Shown here piece by piece: positions 32,372 through 41,550 of a stretch of DNA of 64,000 nt. Location of the stretch: contig CACJRP010000003.1 in NCBI GenBank assembly GCA_902595825.1, positions 40,715 through 104,714 of the forward strand, read 5' to 3'. Within the stretch, counting starts at the first letter, position 1, and the number at the start of each line of letters is the position of its first letter. Under the pieces are notes generated by a model. That model ran no database searches, was not told the DNA's origin, and saw only the letters and a program-made list of their open reading frames with translations. The DNA comes from an uncultured Bacteroidota bacterium. GTDB lineage: Bacteria; Bacteroidota; Bacteroidia; Flavobacteriales; Flavobacteriaceae. Both the position numbers and the translations under genes were made by a program.

Positions 32372-33451
32372 ATGAGATTATTTTTCTTTTCAATCTATAT
32401 TACTCTAAATTCATTAAATCTATCTTTCTCTCAGTCCATAAAACTTGAATTATCAAAAAAAAATAAGGTTCCTACAAACATTATTTTAATGATTGCTGAT
32501 GGAGCTGGATTATCGCAAATAACAGCAGCAACGTATGAAAATGGAAATAAATCCAACTTAGAAAATTTTCGGGTTGTTGGATTGCAAAAAACCCATTCAG
32601 CAAATTCTCTTATAACAGACTCTGCGGCTTCAGGAACTGCGATGGCATGTGGAACAAAGACAACAAATGGAACTATAGGAATAGATACAAAAAATAAATT
32701 CTATGAATCTATTTTAAAAATATGTGAAAAGAAAGGATATAATTCTGGGATAATCGTAACATCAAGTATTGTTCACGCTACACCTGCATCTTTCTATGCA
32801 AATGTTAATTCAAGGGCTAAGTATCAAGAAATAGCTTATCAATTAAGTAAAAGTGAAGTGGATTTTTTTATTGGAGGTGGTGAGAAACATTTTACAAAAA
32901 GGAATGACAAGAAAAATTTGATGAATGAAATGAAAGAGTGGGAATTTGTAAAAAGTATTGATCAATTTGATTCATCAACTTCAAAAAAAGTCGGTTATTT
33001 CATAAGTTATGAGGAACCCCCTAGTTTAATCGAGGGAAGAAAACCACTTCTTGATATTGGATTAAAATCAATACTTCAAAAGTTGGATTCCAGGGATAAG
33101 CCCTTTTTTTTGTTAGTGGAGGGGTCACAAGTTGATTGGGGAGGACATGACAATGATCTTGAATACGTTACAAGTGAATATATTGAATTTGATAAAGCAA
33201 TTGGAGTTGCGTTAAAATTTGTTGATGAGAACCCAAACACATTGCTTGTTGTAACAGCTGATCACGAAACTGGTGGTTTGGGAATAACCTCTGGTAATGT
33301 CAAGAAATTTAATCCAAAAGGAAGGTTTTCTACGAAAGGTCACACTGCATCAATGGTTCCAGTTTTTTCCATAGGTTTAGGATCAAAAAAATTTTCTGGA
33401 ATTTATGACAATACTGAAATCTTTAATAAAATGAAATCGCAGATAGAATAA
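32372..33451 (+). CDS. Alkaline phosphatase
   Basis: 359 aa; NIILMIADGAGLSQ, SLITDSAASGTAMACGTKT, GSQVDWGGHDND, TADHETGG. Confidence 0.93.
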   Translation: MRLFFFSIYITLNSLNLSFSQSIKLELSKKNKVPTNIILMIADGAGLSQITAATYENGNKSNLENFRVVGLQKTHSANSLITDSAASGTAMACGTKTTNGTIGIDTKNKFYESILKICEKKGYNSGIIVTSSIVHATPASFYANVNSRAKYQEIAYQLSKSEVDFFIGGGEKHFTKRNDKKNLMNEMKEWEFVKSIDQFDSSTSKKVGYFISYEEPPSLIEGRKPLLDIGLKSILQKLDSRDKPFFLLVEGSQVDWGGHDNDLEYVTSEYIEFDKAIGVALKFVDENPNTLLVVTADHETGGLGITSGNVKKFNPKGRFSTKGHTASMVPVFSIGLGSKKFSGIYDNTEIFNKMKSQIE

Positions 33452-34459
33452 CTATTTAGTTCTAGCAGCCAATACTACATTATCTTTAAACTTTTTATCA
33501 TCTTCAATAATATCAAAGAAACTCTCAATATATGAATACGCTTCGTCATATTCAGATGAATTGTCAAAATCTGCCTCAAATGATTTTATTAAGGCAAGCA
33601 TATCACTTTTTTTCTCTACGAAAATGTCTCTAACTTTATAAAATATATCATCGTCTCTTTTGAAACCTCGATATTTTCTTTGTCTAATATTAGCAATATT
33701 TAGGGTCTCGTTAACTACTGCATAGCTAGGATTTATAAATCCAGACATATCAAAATCGTAAGGGAGAGGAATAATCAATTTATCAATGTAAAGTAGTTTA
33801 TTATTATGCTGGTAGGCAGTAGAAAAGTCAGTGTTACCAATCATATATTGAAACATGGCATTTCTTACAGAAGCATCTGCATCCATGGCTAATGGAGGAA
33901 TAAATCTTTCAAAAACTTTTCCATTATGATATTGAGCAACCTTTTTATCATCTTCAATCAAAAAAGCATTTAGTTTTTCAACTACCGGTTTTTTCTTTTT
34001 AGTTAGATCAGTGAACTCAAGTGATAATCTTCTTGTTTTAAAATGGTAAGGATAAACCATTTCAAAAAGTTTATAAACTATAAATTCCTTTAATATATTA
34101 TCATTTTTATCTTTTTGCTTTAAGCAAGGCAAAACCAATTTCATTTTTTTATGTCCCTCAAAAACAGTTCCTTTAGTTTTTTTCTTTTTAAAATCAACTT
34201 TTACCGGAGGGTAGTAACAAGTAGATCTTCTAAAATTACCCCTAGCTCGAATACCAATTTCCATTTCCTGAAATGAATCGCCAATTTTATAAGCGAAATT
34301 TGTGTCAAAGTAAACTGTATCGACGATACTTTTTTTAAGTGTTTTCGGAGTAAAGGATATCTTTGCCTCTAATGTCTCATTAGATGTAAAGAATTTATCT
34401 TCGGTTTTCTGAGCGATTATTAAGGATGAAGTTAATAAAAGAATAAAAAATTGTTTCAT
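33452..34459 (-). CDS. Conserved secreted protein with CotH-kinase-like features, function unknown
   Basis: 335 aa; signal peptide; IGIRARGNFRRSTCYYPPVKVDF, MIGNTDFSTAYQHNNKLL, PLPYDFDMSGFINPSYA. Confidence 0.6.
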   Translation of the reverse strand: MKQFFILLLTSSLIIAQKTEDKFFTSNETLEAKISFTPKTLKKSIVDTVYFDTNFAYKIGDSFQEMEIGIRARGNFRRSTCYYPPVKVDFKKKKTKGTVFEGHKKMKLVLPCLKQKDKNDNILKEFIVYKLFEMVYPYHFKTRRLSLEFTDLTKKKKPVVEKLNAFLIEDDKKVAQYHNGKVFERFIPPLAMDADASVRNAMFQYMIGNTDFSTAYQHNNKLLYIDKLIIPLPYDFDMSGFINPSYAVVNETLNIANIRQRKYRGFKRDDDIFYKVRDIFVEKKSDMLALIKSFEADFDNSSEYDEAYSYIESFFDIIEDDKKFKDNVVLAARTK

Positions 34460-34495
34460 ATATTGCGTTTAAATATATAAATATAAAAAAAATAA

Positions 34496-35245
34496 GTGAG
34501 TCAGTATTTTTCAATAATCAACGTTAGAACTCTGTATACTATGATTATTTCAGTTTTGGTTCCCATTATCTGTTATGAATATGATGTAATTTATGATATT
34601 GATTTAACTCTTATAAGTATTGCGATTATATTTCCTCTTGTATTTGCTATAAGAGGTGCTTTTAGAAGACGAGAAAAAGCACTTGAACATTTAAGTAAAA
34701 TCAGAAGTTCATTAATGTCAATCAAGTTTGGTTTTATGACTAATGAAAAACTAACTAAAGAAGAGATTGAAACTGGAAATACACTTATTATCAATATTTT
34801 AAATGAGCTAACATCTCATCTTCAAGGTGAAAGTGAGACTAGATCTAAACTTGACATTTCCATACAAGATTTAATAAATTTCACTAATAGCAATCCTGAA
34901 ACCATTTCAAGAAATGTAAAAGGGAAAGTTGTAGGATATCTTCAAAAGGTCCAAGAAGGTATTGAAAATTGTCTTGCAATTCACATACATAGAACACCTA
35001 TCAGTTTGAAAGCATACTGTAAAATATTTATTTATATTTTCCCGGTAATTTATACACCATCAATAATAAACAAAATTGGAGTTGAAAATCCTCAGTGGTT
35101 AACTTATTTTGTAATCATTCTTAGTGAATTTATATTAATCTCTTTATATAATATTCAAGATGACATGGAATATCCTTTTGACAAACAAGGTCTTGACGAT
35201 ATAAAACTTGAAGAATTTTTAATTAAAAATCAAAAAGGTAAATAG
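34496..35245 (+). CDS. Membrane protein, weak bestrophin-like resemblance (GTG start)
   Basis: 249 aa with hydrophobic segments near both ends; stop codon immediately upstream of GTG. Confidence 0.5.
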   Translation: MSQYFSIINVRTLYTMIISVLVPIICYEYDVIYDIDLTLISIAIIFPLVFAIRGAFRRREKALEHLSKIRSSLMSIKFGFMTNEKLTKEEIETGNTLIINILNELTSHLQGESETRSKLDISIQDLINFTNSNPETISRNVKGKVVGYLQKVQEGIENCLAIHIHRTPISLKAYCKIFIYIFPVIYTPSIINKIGVENPQWLTYFVIILSEFILISLYNIQDDMEYPFDKQGLDDIKLEEFLIKNQKGK

Positions 35246-35263
35246 CAGTATTTTGGTTTTTTG

Positions 35264-35345
35264 TGCGGGTGAAGGGACTCGAACCCCCACGCCGTGAAGC
35301 ACTAGATCCTAAATCTAGCGTGTCTACCAATTTCACCACACCCGC
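35264..35345 (-). tRNA. tRNA-Leu (anticodon UAG)
   Basis: Minus strand GCGGGTGTGGTGAAATTGGTAGACACGCTAGATTTAGGATCTAGTGCTTCACGGCGTGGGGGTTCGAGTCCCTTCACCCGCA; full cloverleaf with long variable arm. Confidence 0.95.
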
Positions 35346-35427
35346 TAAAGATTGTAAATATAGATAAGTTTTATCAAATATTTTTTACTTTCACATTTCT
35401 AAATTTTATTCAAAAAATAGTGAACTA

Positions 35428-36810
35428 ATGATAAATTTTTCAGATAAAGAAAAAAATAAATTTTTAAATGAATTATATGAATTTTTGAAAATTCCCTCTG
35501 TGAGCGCCGACCCGAATCATAAAAACGAAATGGTAAAATGTTCAAATTGGTTGGAAAGCTGCTTAAAAAATTCAGGTTGTGAAAAAGTCAAAATAATCAA
35601 GACAAAAGGCCATCCAATAGTTTATGCTGAAAAATTTATTGACAAAACCCTTCCTACTATTTTGGTTTATGGACATTATGATGTCCAGCCGCCTGACCCA
35701 ATTTCATTGTGGGAATCTCATCCATTTATCCCGGTAGTCAAAAAAACAAAAATTCATCCTAAGGGTGCAATTTTTGCTAGAGGAGCTTGTGACGACAAAG
35801 GTCAAATGTTCATGCATATTAAAGCATTTGAATGGATAATAAAAAATAATAAAATAAATTTTAATATAAAATTCTTAATTGAAGGTGAAGAAGAAGTTGG
35901 TAGTAATAACCTAGAAGTTTTTATTTCTGAAAATAAAGATTTACTAAAGTCTGACATTATATTAATTTCTGACACTAGTATGAAAAGTAATTCGATTCCC
36001 TCGATAACAACAGGGCTCAGAGGAATCTCATATATGGAAATTAAATTAAAAGGACCTAATAGAGACCTTCATTCTGGAACATACGGTGGAGGGGTAGCAA
36101 ATCCTATTAATATTATGTCTAAATTGATTGCCAGCATGCATGACGAAAATATGAAGATTACGATTCCTGGATTTTATGATAAAGTACTAGAAATAAATGA
36201 TAAAGACAAAAATGAAATTTTAAAGGCTAATATAAATATCACCGATTTTAAAAATTCTATAGGAATAAATGAATTATTTGGAGATACAAACTTTACTCTT
36301 ACTGAGAGAATTGCTACACGTCCTACATTAGACGTTAATGGGATTTATGGAGGATACACTGGTGAGGGTTCAAAAACGGTACTTCCAAGTGAGGCTCATG
36401 CAAAAATTTCAATGAGACTAGTTCCAAAACAGGACTGGAAAGAAATTAGTGAATTATTTAAGAAGTATGTTCTAAATTTTATTCCAAAGAGTGTAACAGC
36501 AACTATAAAAACCCACCACGGAGCAGAACCTTATGTGACTCCAACGAATACTGCAGCTTATGAAGCTGCTACTTTGGCTTATAAAAAAAGTTTTGGTGTA
36601 AAGCCATTTCAACAACGAGGTGGCGGAAGCATCCCAATCGTTCCGATTTTTGAAAAAGAGTTAGGTATTAAAAGCATTTTAATGGGATTCGGATTGGATT
36701 CTGATGCAATTCACTCACCTAATGAACATTTTGGTCTGTTTAATTTCTTTAAAGGTATCGAAACAATCATATACTTTTATCAATTTTACACAAAGAAATT
36801 GAGTAGCTAA
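35428..36810 (+). CDS. M20 family dipeptidase
   Basis: 460 aa; TILVYGHYDVQPPDP, ARGACDDKGQMFMHIKA, FLIEGEEEVGSNNLE. Confidence 0.93.
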   Translation: MINFSDKEKNKFLNELYEFLKIPSVSADPNHKNEMVKCSNWLESCLKNSGCEKVKIIKTKGHPIVYAEKFIDKTLPTILVYGHYDVQPPDPISLWESHPFIPVVKKTKIHPKGAIFARGACDDKGQMFMHIKAFEWIIKNNKINFNIKFLIEGEEEVGSNNLEVFISENKDLLKSDIILISDTSMKSNSIPSITTGLRGISYMEIKLKGPNRDLHSGTYGGGVANPINIMSKLIASMHDENMKITIPGFYDKVLEINDKDKNEILKANINITDFKNSIGINELFGDTNFTLTERIATRPTLDVNGIYGGYTGEGSKTVLPSEAHAKISMRLVPKQDWKEISELFKKYVLNFIPKSVTATIKTHHGAEPYVTPTNTAAYEAATLAYKKSFGVKPFQQRGGGSIPIVPIFEKELGIKSILMGFGLDSDAIHSPNEHFGLFNFFKGIETIIYFYQFYTKKLSS

Positions 36811-37865
36811 ATTTTAAAAAAATCTGAGACAATTTGATTTGTAAAGTACTTTTTGTTCTTATTTACTTTAATTATTTTTTTTTCCAAACTCAAATTTCCA
36901 AGCTTTAAATGTTTTTTTACTTTATCCTGAAAATAGGAATCAAAAGACTTGAATTTTTTCCTAATTTCTAATAAGGGTAAACCTTTAGAAATTGAAAGCC
37001 CTATCATAATAGTTTCGTTGTAGATATCTTTCTCAGATAAATACTCTGTCTTCAGAGGTTTTTTAGATTTATTTACTTCTAATAAGTAATCGCTTAGATT
37101 ACTAAAATTCACACTTCTTGATTCTTTAAAATAACTACATGCCGAAGGACCTATTCCCAAGTAAGATTTTCTACTCCAGTAGTTTAAATTTTGTTTTGAG
37201 TAATTTTGATTCTTTGAAAAATTCAGATATTCATATTGTTCAAAACCGAAATGAATAAGTTTCTCGCAATAAAAATTATATTGATTCATAACTAAAATTT
37301 CATTAGTAGATGTATTTTGATTAGTCATTTTTGTAAACCCATTATTAAATTGTTCTAATGTTAGATGTGATGGATTATTTTGATTTAATTTATTGAAAAA
37401 AACTTCTAAGGCTTTATTTGATAAGTTTGGGATTCCAAATATTAAATCAATTGAATAATTTCTATAAAAATCGGAAATCAAATGAATTTTTTCAATAAAA
37501 CTGTCATGTGATTTTTCACTTAAAAAATTATCGTAGAACAATGAGTAAGTCCTGCAACTTAGTCTATTAACTTTTGTTTCTCTAATTTCATTCAAATAAT
37601 TGAGTTTAATATTTTGAATATCTAGTTCTAAAGTGATTTCTAATTCATTATCAAAGAGAAAATATATTTTTAATCTAGAGATTAAATCCTCTAAAAAGTT
37701 TGAAGATAAAAAATAGTTTTTTGGTGATTTTATATATATTGAATGAACTAACTTTTCTCTTAGTTCTTTGTGTCTAATGTCAATCTCCTTTAAAATTGAA
37801 AATTCAATTTTCTTTTTAAGATTTGAATCAAACTCATCAGGTATGCGGATATAAATAGAAGACAC
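36807..37865 (-). CDS. HemW-like (coproporphyrinogen III oxidase-like) protein lacking the radical SAM cysteine motif
   Basis: 352 aa; SIYIRIP (HemW GIYIHIP), INRLSC-type NRLSCRTYSLFYDNFL, SIDLIFGIPNLS, FGFEQYEYLNFSKNQNYSKQNLNYWSRKSYLGIGPSACSY; no CX3CX2C. Confidence 0.8.
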   Translation of the reverse strand: MSSIYIRIPDEFDSNLKKKIEFSILKEIDIRHKELREKLVHSIYIKSPKNYFLSSNFLEDLISRLKIYFLFDNELEITLELDIQNIKLNYLNEIRETKVNRLSCRTYSLFYDNFLSEKSHDSFIEKIHLISDFYRNYSIDLIFGIPNLSNKALEVFFNKLNQNNPSHLTLEQFNNGFTKMTNQNTSTNEILVMNQYNFYCEKLIHFGFEQYEYLNFSKNQNYSKQNLNYWSRKSYLGIGPSACSYFKESRSVNFSNLSDYLLEVNKSKKPLKTEYLSEKDIYNETIMIGLSISKGLPLLEIRKKFKSFDSYFQDKVKKHLKLGNLSLEKKIIKVNKNKKYFTNQIVSDFFKI

Positions 37866-37871
37866 TTCAAA

Positions 37872-38423
37872 TTAAAAGTTGGTTTTTTTTGGGTTTTGTT
37901 CGACATAGGACTTCCAACTTGAAAATTTTGTTTCATTAAATAAATTACTTTTATTAAAATGATGACAAACTGCAGTTGCTAATCCATCTGTAGAGTCAAG
38001 ATTTTTAGGTAATTCTTGAAACGATAGTATATTTTTTAGCATTTTTGCCACTTGCTCTTTGCTTGCATTACCATTACCGGTAATAGACATTTTTATTTTT
38101 TTTGGAGAATATTCAGTTATTGGGATTTGCCTTGATAAGCCCGCAGCCATTGCTACTCCTTGTGCCCTTCCCAGCTTTAACATAGATTGAACATTTTTTC
38201 CAAAAAAGGGGGCTTCAATTGCAATTTCGTCAGGATTGTAATTATCAATTATTTCAACGGTACGATTAAAAATATGGTTTAATTTTAAATAATGATCATT
38301 TATTTTTTTTAGGTTGAGTTCATTTAACAACATAAATGACATTTCATTATTTAAAACCTTGATTAATCCATATCCCATTATTGTTGTTCCTGGATCAATT
38401 CCCAAAATAATTTTTTCTCTCAT
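37872..38423 (-). CDS. ruvC: Crossover junction endodeoxyribonuclease
   Basis: 183 aa; IILGIDPGTTIMGYGLI, AIEAPFFGKNVQSMLKLGRAQGVAMAA, DSTDGLATAVCHH. Confidence 0.95.
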   Translation of the reverse strand: MREKIILGIDPGTTIMGYGLIKVLNNEMSFMLLNELNLKKINDHYLKLNHIFNRTVEIIDNYNPDEIAIEAPFFGKNVQSMLKLGRAQGVAMAAGLSRQIPITEYSPKKIKMSITGNGNASKEQVAKMLKNILSFQELPKNLDSTDGLATAVCHHFNKSNLFNETKFSSWKSYVEQNPKKTNF

Positions 38424-38427
38424 AATT

Positions 38428-38910
38428 TTATGGAGATGCCGTAATTCTTATTGGAAGTTTAATTTTAGATTTAACGTATATTCCGACATTAGTTTTTGTT
38501 GCGGGTAATGCCTTTGGAAGAGATGAAATTGTTGAATTGATTATTTCAGAAAGAGAGGGAATAGCATCGTAAACGATTGAACCGTTTTCAACATTATCTA
38601 AAGCTATTTTCCCTTCCTCATCAATAATCATATTTAAAATAATTTCTTCATCAATTTCTTGATTTGAAATAAGATCCTCGTATGATAATGAATTATATAT
38701 TGAATTAGCAATTTCATCTTTAAAACAATCAAATTGCTCACTTATTTCTAAACTACTACAAATTTCAAAAGTAGGCATTTGGTCTTTATCACTCCACTGG
38801 GAAGCTTTTTTAATTTGCTGAGATGTGTAAGTTTTTGTTGAAAAATTTTCACAACTAGAAATTAAAAAGGAAAGGAGGTAAAAATTTAAAAGTAAATTTA
38901 GTTTATTCAT
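38428..38910 (-). CDS. Lipoprotein with TonB-C-terminal-like domain, unknown function
   Basis: 160 aa; lipobox FLISSC; IILNMIIDEEGKIALDNVE...PLPKALP-like TonB-C pattern. Confidence 0.55.
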   Translation of the reverse strand: MNKLNLLLNFYLLSFLISSCENFSTKTYTSQQIKKASQWSDKDQMPTFEICSSLEISEQFDCFKDEIANSIYNSLSYEDLISNQEIDEEIILNMIIDEEGKIALDNVENGSIVYDAIPSLSEIINSTISSLPKALPATKTNVGIYVKSKIKLPIRITASP

Positions 38911-38988
38911 TTGATGAAGGTATTTAATTGTATTATTAAATGTACAATTTTTTTTACTTTGATATTATTTAAAAATTGAACTAATATT

Positions 38989-39477
38989 TTGAATCAACTT
39001 TTAGAATTTGTGGGATTAATTTTAATGTTTTTAGGTTTGATTGGCTGTTTTATACCAATTATTCCCTCCCCAATAACAAGTTGGTTAGGTTTTTTAGTTC
39101 TTTATTTCAGTTCTAACGTTGAAATTAGCTTTAGATTTTTGATTTTTACCTTTTTGATTTCAATTTTAATTTTTTTAGTAGACTTTATTTTGCCATTATT
39201 TATAAATAAAAAATTTGGAGGTTCGAAAAAAGGAATTTTAGGGAGTGGGATTGGATTATTTTTGGGGCTATTTATTCTTGGCCCAATAGGATTAATATTG
39301 GGAGCTTGCATAGGAGGGCTCATAGGTGAATTAATTAATAACAAAAGGGGTGATAAAATTTTAATTGGTGTAATTGGTTCGCTTGTAGGAATCTTATCTG
39401 GAATTATCTTAAAATTTATAGTTACGCTAGTTTTTTTATTTATTTATTTACAAAAAGTAGTGTCAATTTATTTTTAA
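38989..39477 (+). CDS. DUF456 family membrane protein
   Basis: 162 aa; LGLIGCFIPIIPSPITSWLGFLVLYF, GLFILGPIGLILGACIGGLIGELI. Confidence 0.85.
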   Translation: MNQLLEFVGLILMFLGLIGCFIPIIPSPITSWLGFLVLYFSSNVEISFRFLIFTFLISILIFLVDFILPLFINKKFGGSKKGILGSGIGLFLGLFILGPIGLILGACIGGLIGELINNKRGDKILIGVIGSLVGILSGIILKFIVTLVFLFIYLQKVVSIYF

Positions 39478-39530
39478 TGAAAAATTAACATGAATTGATG
39501 TTTTTTGACAAAATCTTTTAATTTTGTCCT

Positions 39531-39731
39531 GTGAAATTATTTTTAATATCTTTCATCCTTGTTTCATTTTCGTTTGTAGGCATAGCCATTAAAATCATTT
39601 TAAAAAAAGATGGGAAATTTAATGGGACTTGTGCTAGTCAAAGTCCTTTTTTGAATAATCAAAACAAACCATGCTCTTTGTGTGGTAAAGTCCCCACTGA
39701 GGAAAATTGTGACTCGAAACAGATTGTCTAA
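39531..39731 (+). CDS. Small membrane/secreted protein with conserved-looking Cys residues
   Basis: 66 aa; N-terminal TM helix then C...CSLC...C; TAATTTTG -7 element 4 nt upstream of GTG start. Confidence 0.6.
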   Translation: MKLFLISFILVSFSFVGIAIKIILKKDGKFNGTCASQSPFLNNQNKPCSLCGKVPTEENCDSKQIV

Positions 39732-39758
39732 AATTATAGTAGAATAAAATTCATAAAT

Positions 39759-40331
39759 ATGGTTTATAAATCCATAGAGGACGCTGTTAAAGCAGCAAAA
39801 AAAAATGATCAACGGGCCTACGGTTTTTTATATGACGAATGCTGGGACTATATATACGGTTATATTTTAAAAATTTCTAAAGATCAAAGAATTGCTGAAG
39901 AACTTTCACTAAAAACCTTATCCAAAGCTTTTGACAAGATTGACAAATTTAAGCCTGAATTTAAGTTCAAGAGTTGGGTTATTACGATTTGTAAAAATTT
40001 GCATATTGACTACCTTAGAAAACAAAATGCTAGCAATAATATTGAGTTATATATTACGGAAAGAAAAAGTTTAAATTATGATTTTGCTGACGAAATTCTA
40101 TCACCTGAAGATGAGTTAATAAAAAGTCAAAACATTGACAACCTTTTGGAAAAGGTTAAAAAATTAAAACCAACTTATGAAAAGGTGATTAGAATGAAAT
40201 ATTTTGAAGAAATGACTTACAAGGATATTTCTCATAGAACTCAAATCCCTCTAAATACAATAAAAGTTATGATACTAAGAGCAAAAAAAATTTTAGCAGA
40301 ATTAATATCAAATGAAAACTCTACATCTTAG
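39759..40331 (+). CDS. ECF-type RNA polymerase sigma factor
   Basis: 190 aa; FKFKSWVITICKNLHIDYLRKQ (sigma2), IRMKYFEEMTYKDISHRTQIPLNTIKVMILRAKKIL (sigma4). Confidence 0.92.
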   Translation: MVYKSIEDAVKAAKKNDQRAYGFLYDECWDYIYGYILKISKDQRIAEELSLKTLSKAFDKIDKFKPEFKFKSWVITICKNLHIDYLRKQNASNNIELYITERKSLNYDFADEILSPEDELIKSQNIDNLLEKVKKLKPTYEKVIRMKYFEEMTYKDISHRTQIPLNTIKVMILRAKKILAELISNENSTS

Positions 40332-41526
40332 AAAACTTGGTCCCGGACTATTATTTGCTGGGGCTGCTATTGGAGTTTCTCACTTAGTCCAATCTACAAG
40401 AGCTGGTGCTGACTTCGGTTTTGGTTTACTTTGGGCACTCATAATTTCCATAATTTTAAAATACCCTTTTTTTCAATTTGGATCTAGGTTTACACTAGCT
40501 ACCAAGATGAGCTTATTGGATGGATATTATAAACTTGGAAAAATTTACCTTCTATTTTTTTTCATTATTAGTCTTGGTACAATTTTTACAATCCAAACTG
40601 CTGTCACTATTGTAACTGCTTCACTTGCAACTACAATATTAGGTTTTTCACAAAACCTCTTAATGTTGAGTACTTTGATTATTTTATTATGTTTTGCAAT
40701 ACTTTTGGTTGGAAACTATAAATTCCTTGACAGCTTGATTAAAATTATTATTTTGACTCTAACTATAAGTACACTTATCGCACTGGTATTCGCTTTAACA
40801 AAAAACAGTATTTCATTTAATTTTTCTCAAGTTTTTCCTTACAAATCATCTATAATTTTTCTTGCTGCGCTAATCGGTTGGATGCCAGCGCCTTTAGATG
40901 TATCGGTCTGGCAATCTCTTTGGATTCTTGAGAAAAAAAAAACAAATGCGATCTCCTTTAATGAAGGTATTTTTGATTTCAATATTGGATACTTTGGAAC
41001 TTTTATACTTGGAATTTGCTTTTTAAGTCTGGGCGCGCTTGTTATGTTTGGTAGTGGAACTGGGTTTTCTGATATCGGAAGTGTTTTTGCAGGACAATTT
41101 ATCGAACTATACACATCTACCTTAGGAGAGTCGGTATATCCTATAATTGTAATTGCTGCATTTACAACAATGTTCAGTACTACTCTAACTACTTTAGATG
41201 CATCTCCAAGATGTATGCACAAATCCAGCCAGTTGTTATTTCCTAAGATTAGTTTATTGAACTATAAATTTTGGTTGATAACTTTAAGTATGGGAACAAT
41301 TTGTATTTTTTCTCTACTATTAGATGAAATGAGTACATTAGTTGAAATAGCTACAGTACTTTCATTTGTTACAGCACCTTTTTATGCGTATCTAAATTTA
41401 AAACTAGTAATTAGTGATTATATGCCTTTAAAATATAAACCATCCAAAGGTTTAATAAATTTGAGTTATGTTGGATTGGTTTTTCTTACCCTTTTTGCTT
41501 TAGTTTTTATGAAAATGATAATTTAA
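40312..41526 (+). CDS. Nramp-family transporter with non-canonical metal-site motifs
   Basis: 404 aa; GPGLLFAGAAIGVSHLVQSTRAGADFG, multi-TM; overlaps sigma factor gene by 20 nt. Confidence 0.8.
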   Translation: MKTLHLRKLGPGLLFAGAAIGVSHLVQSTRAGADFGFGLLWALIISIILKYPFFQFGSRFTLATKMSLLDGYYKLGKIYLLFFFIISLGTIFTIQTAVTIVTASLATTILGFSQNLLMLSTLIILLCFAILLVGNYKFLDSLIKIIILTLTISTLIALVFALTKNSISFNFSQVFPYKSSIIFLAALIGWMPAPLDVSVWQSLWILEKKKTNAISFNEGIFDFNIGYFGTFILGICFLSLGALVMFGSGTGFSDIGSVFAGQFIELYTSTLGESVYPIIVIAAFTTMFSTTLTTLDASPRCMHKSSQLLFPKISLLNYKFWLITLSMGTICIFSLLLDEMSTLVEIATVLSFVTAPFYAYLNLKLVISDYMPLKYKPSKGLINLSYVGLVFLTLFALVFMKMII

Positions 41527-41550
41527 AGTTATCTATATTTGTAAATATTT

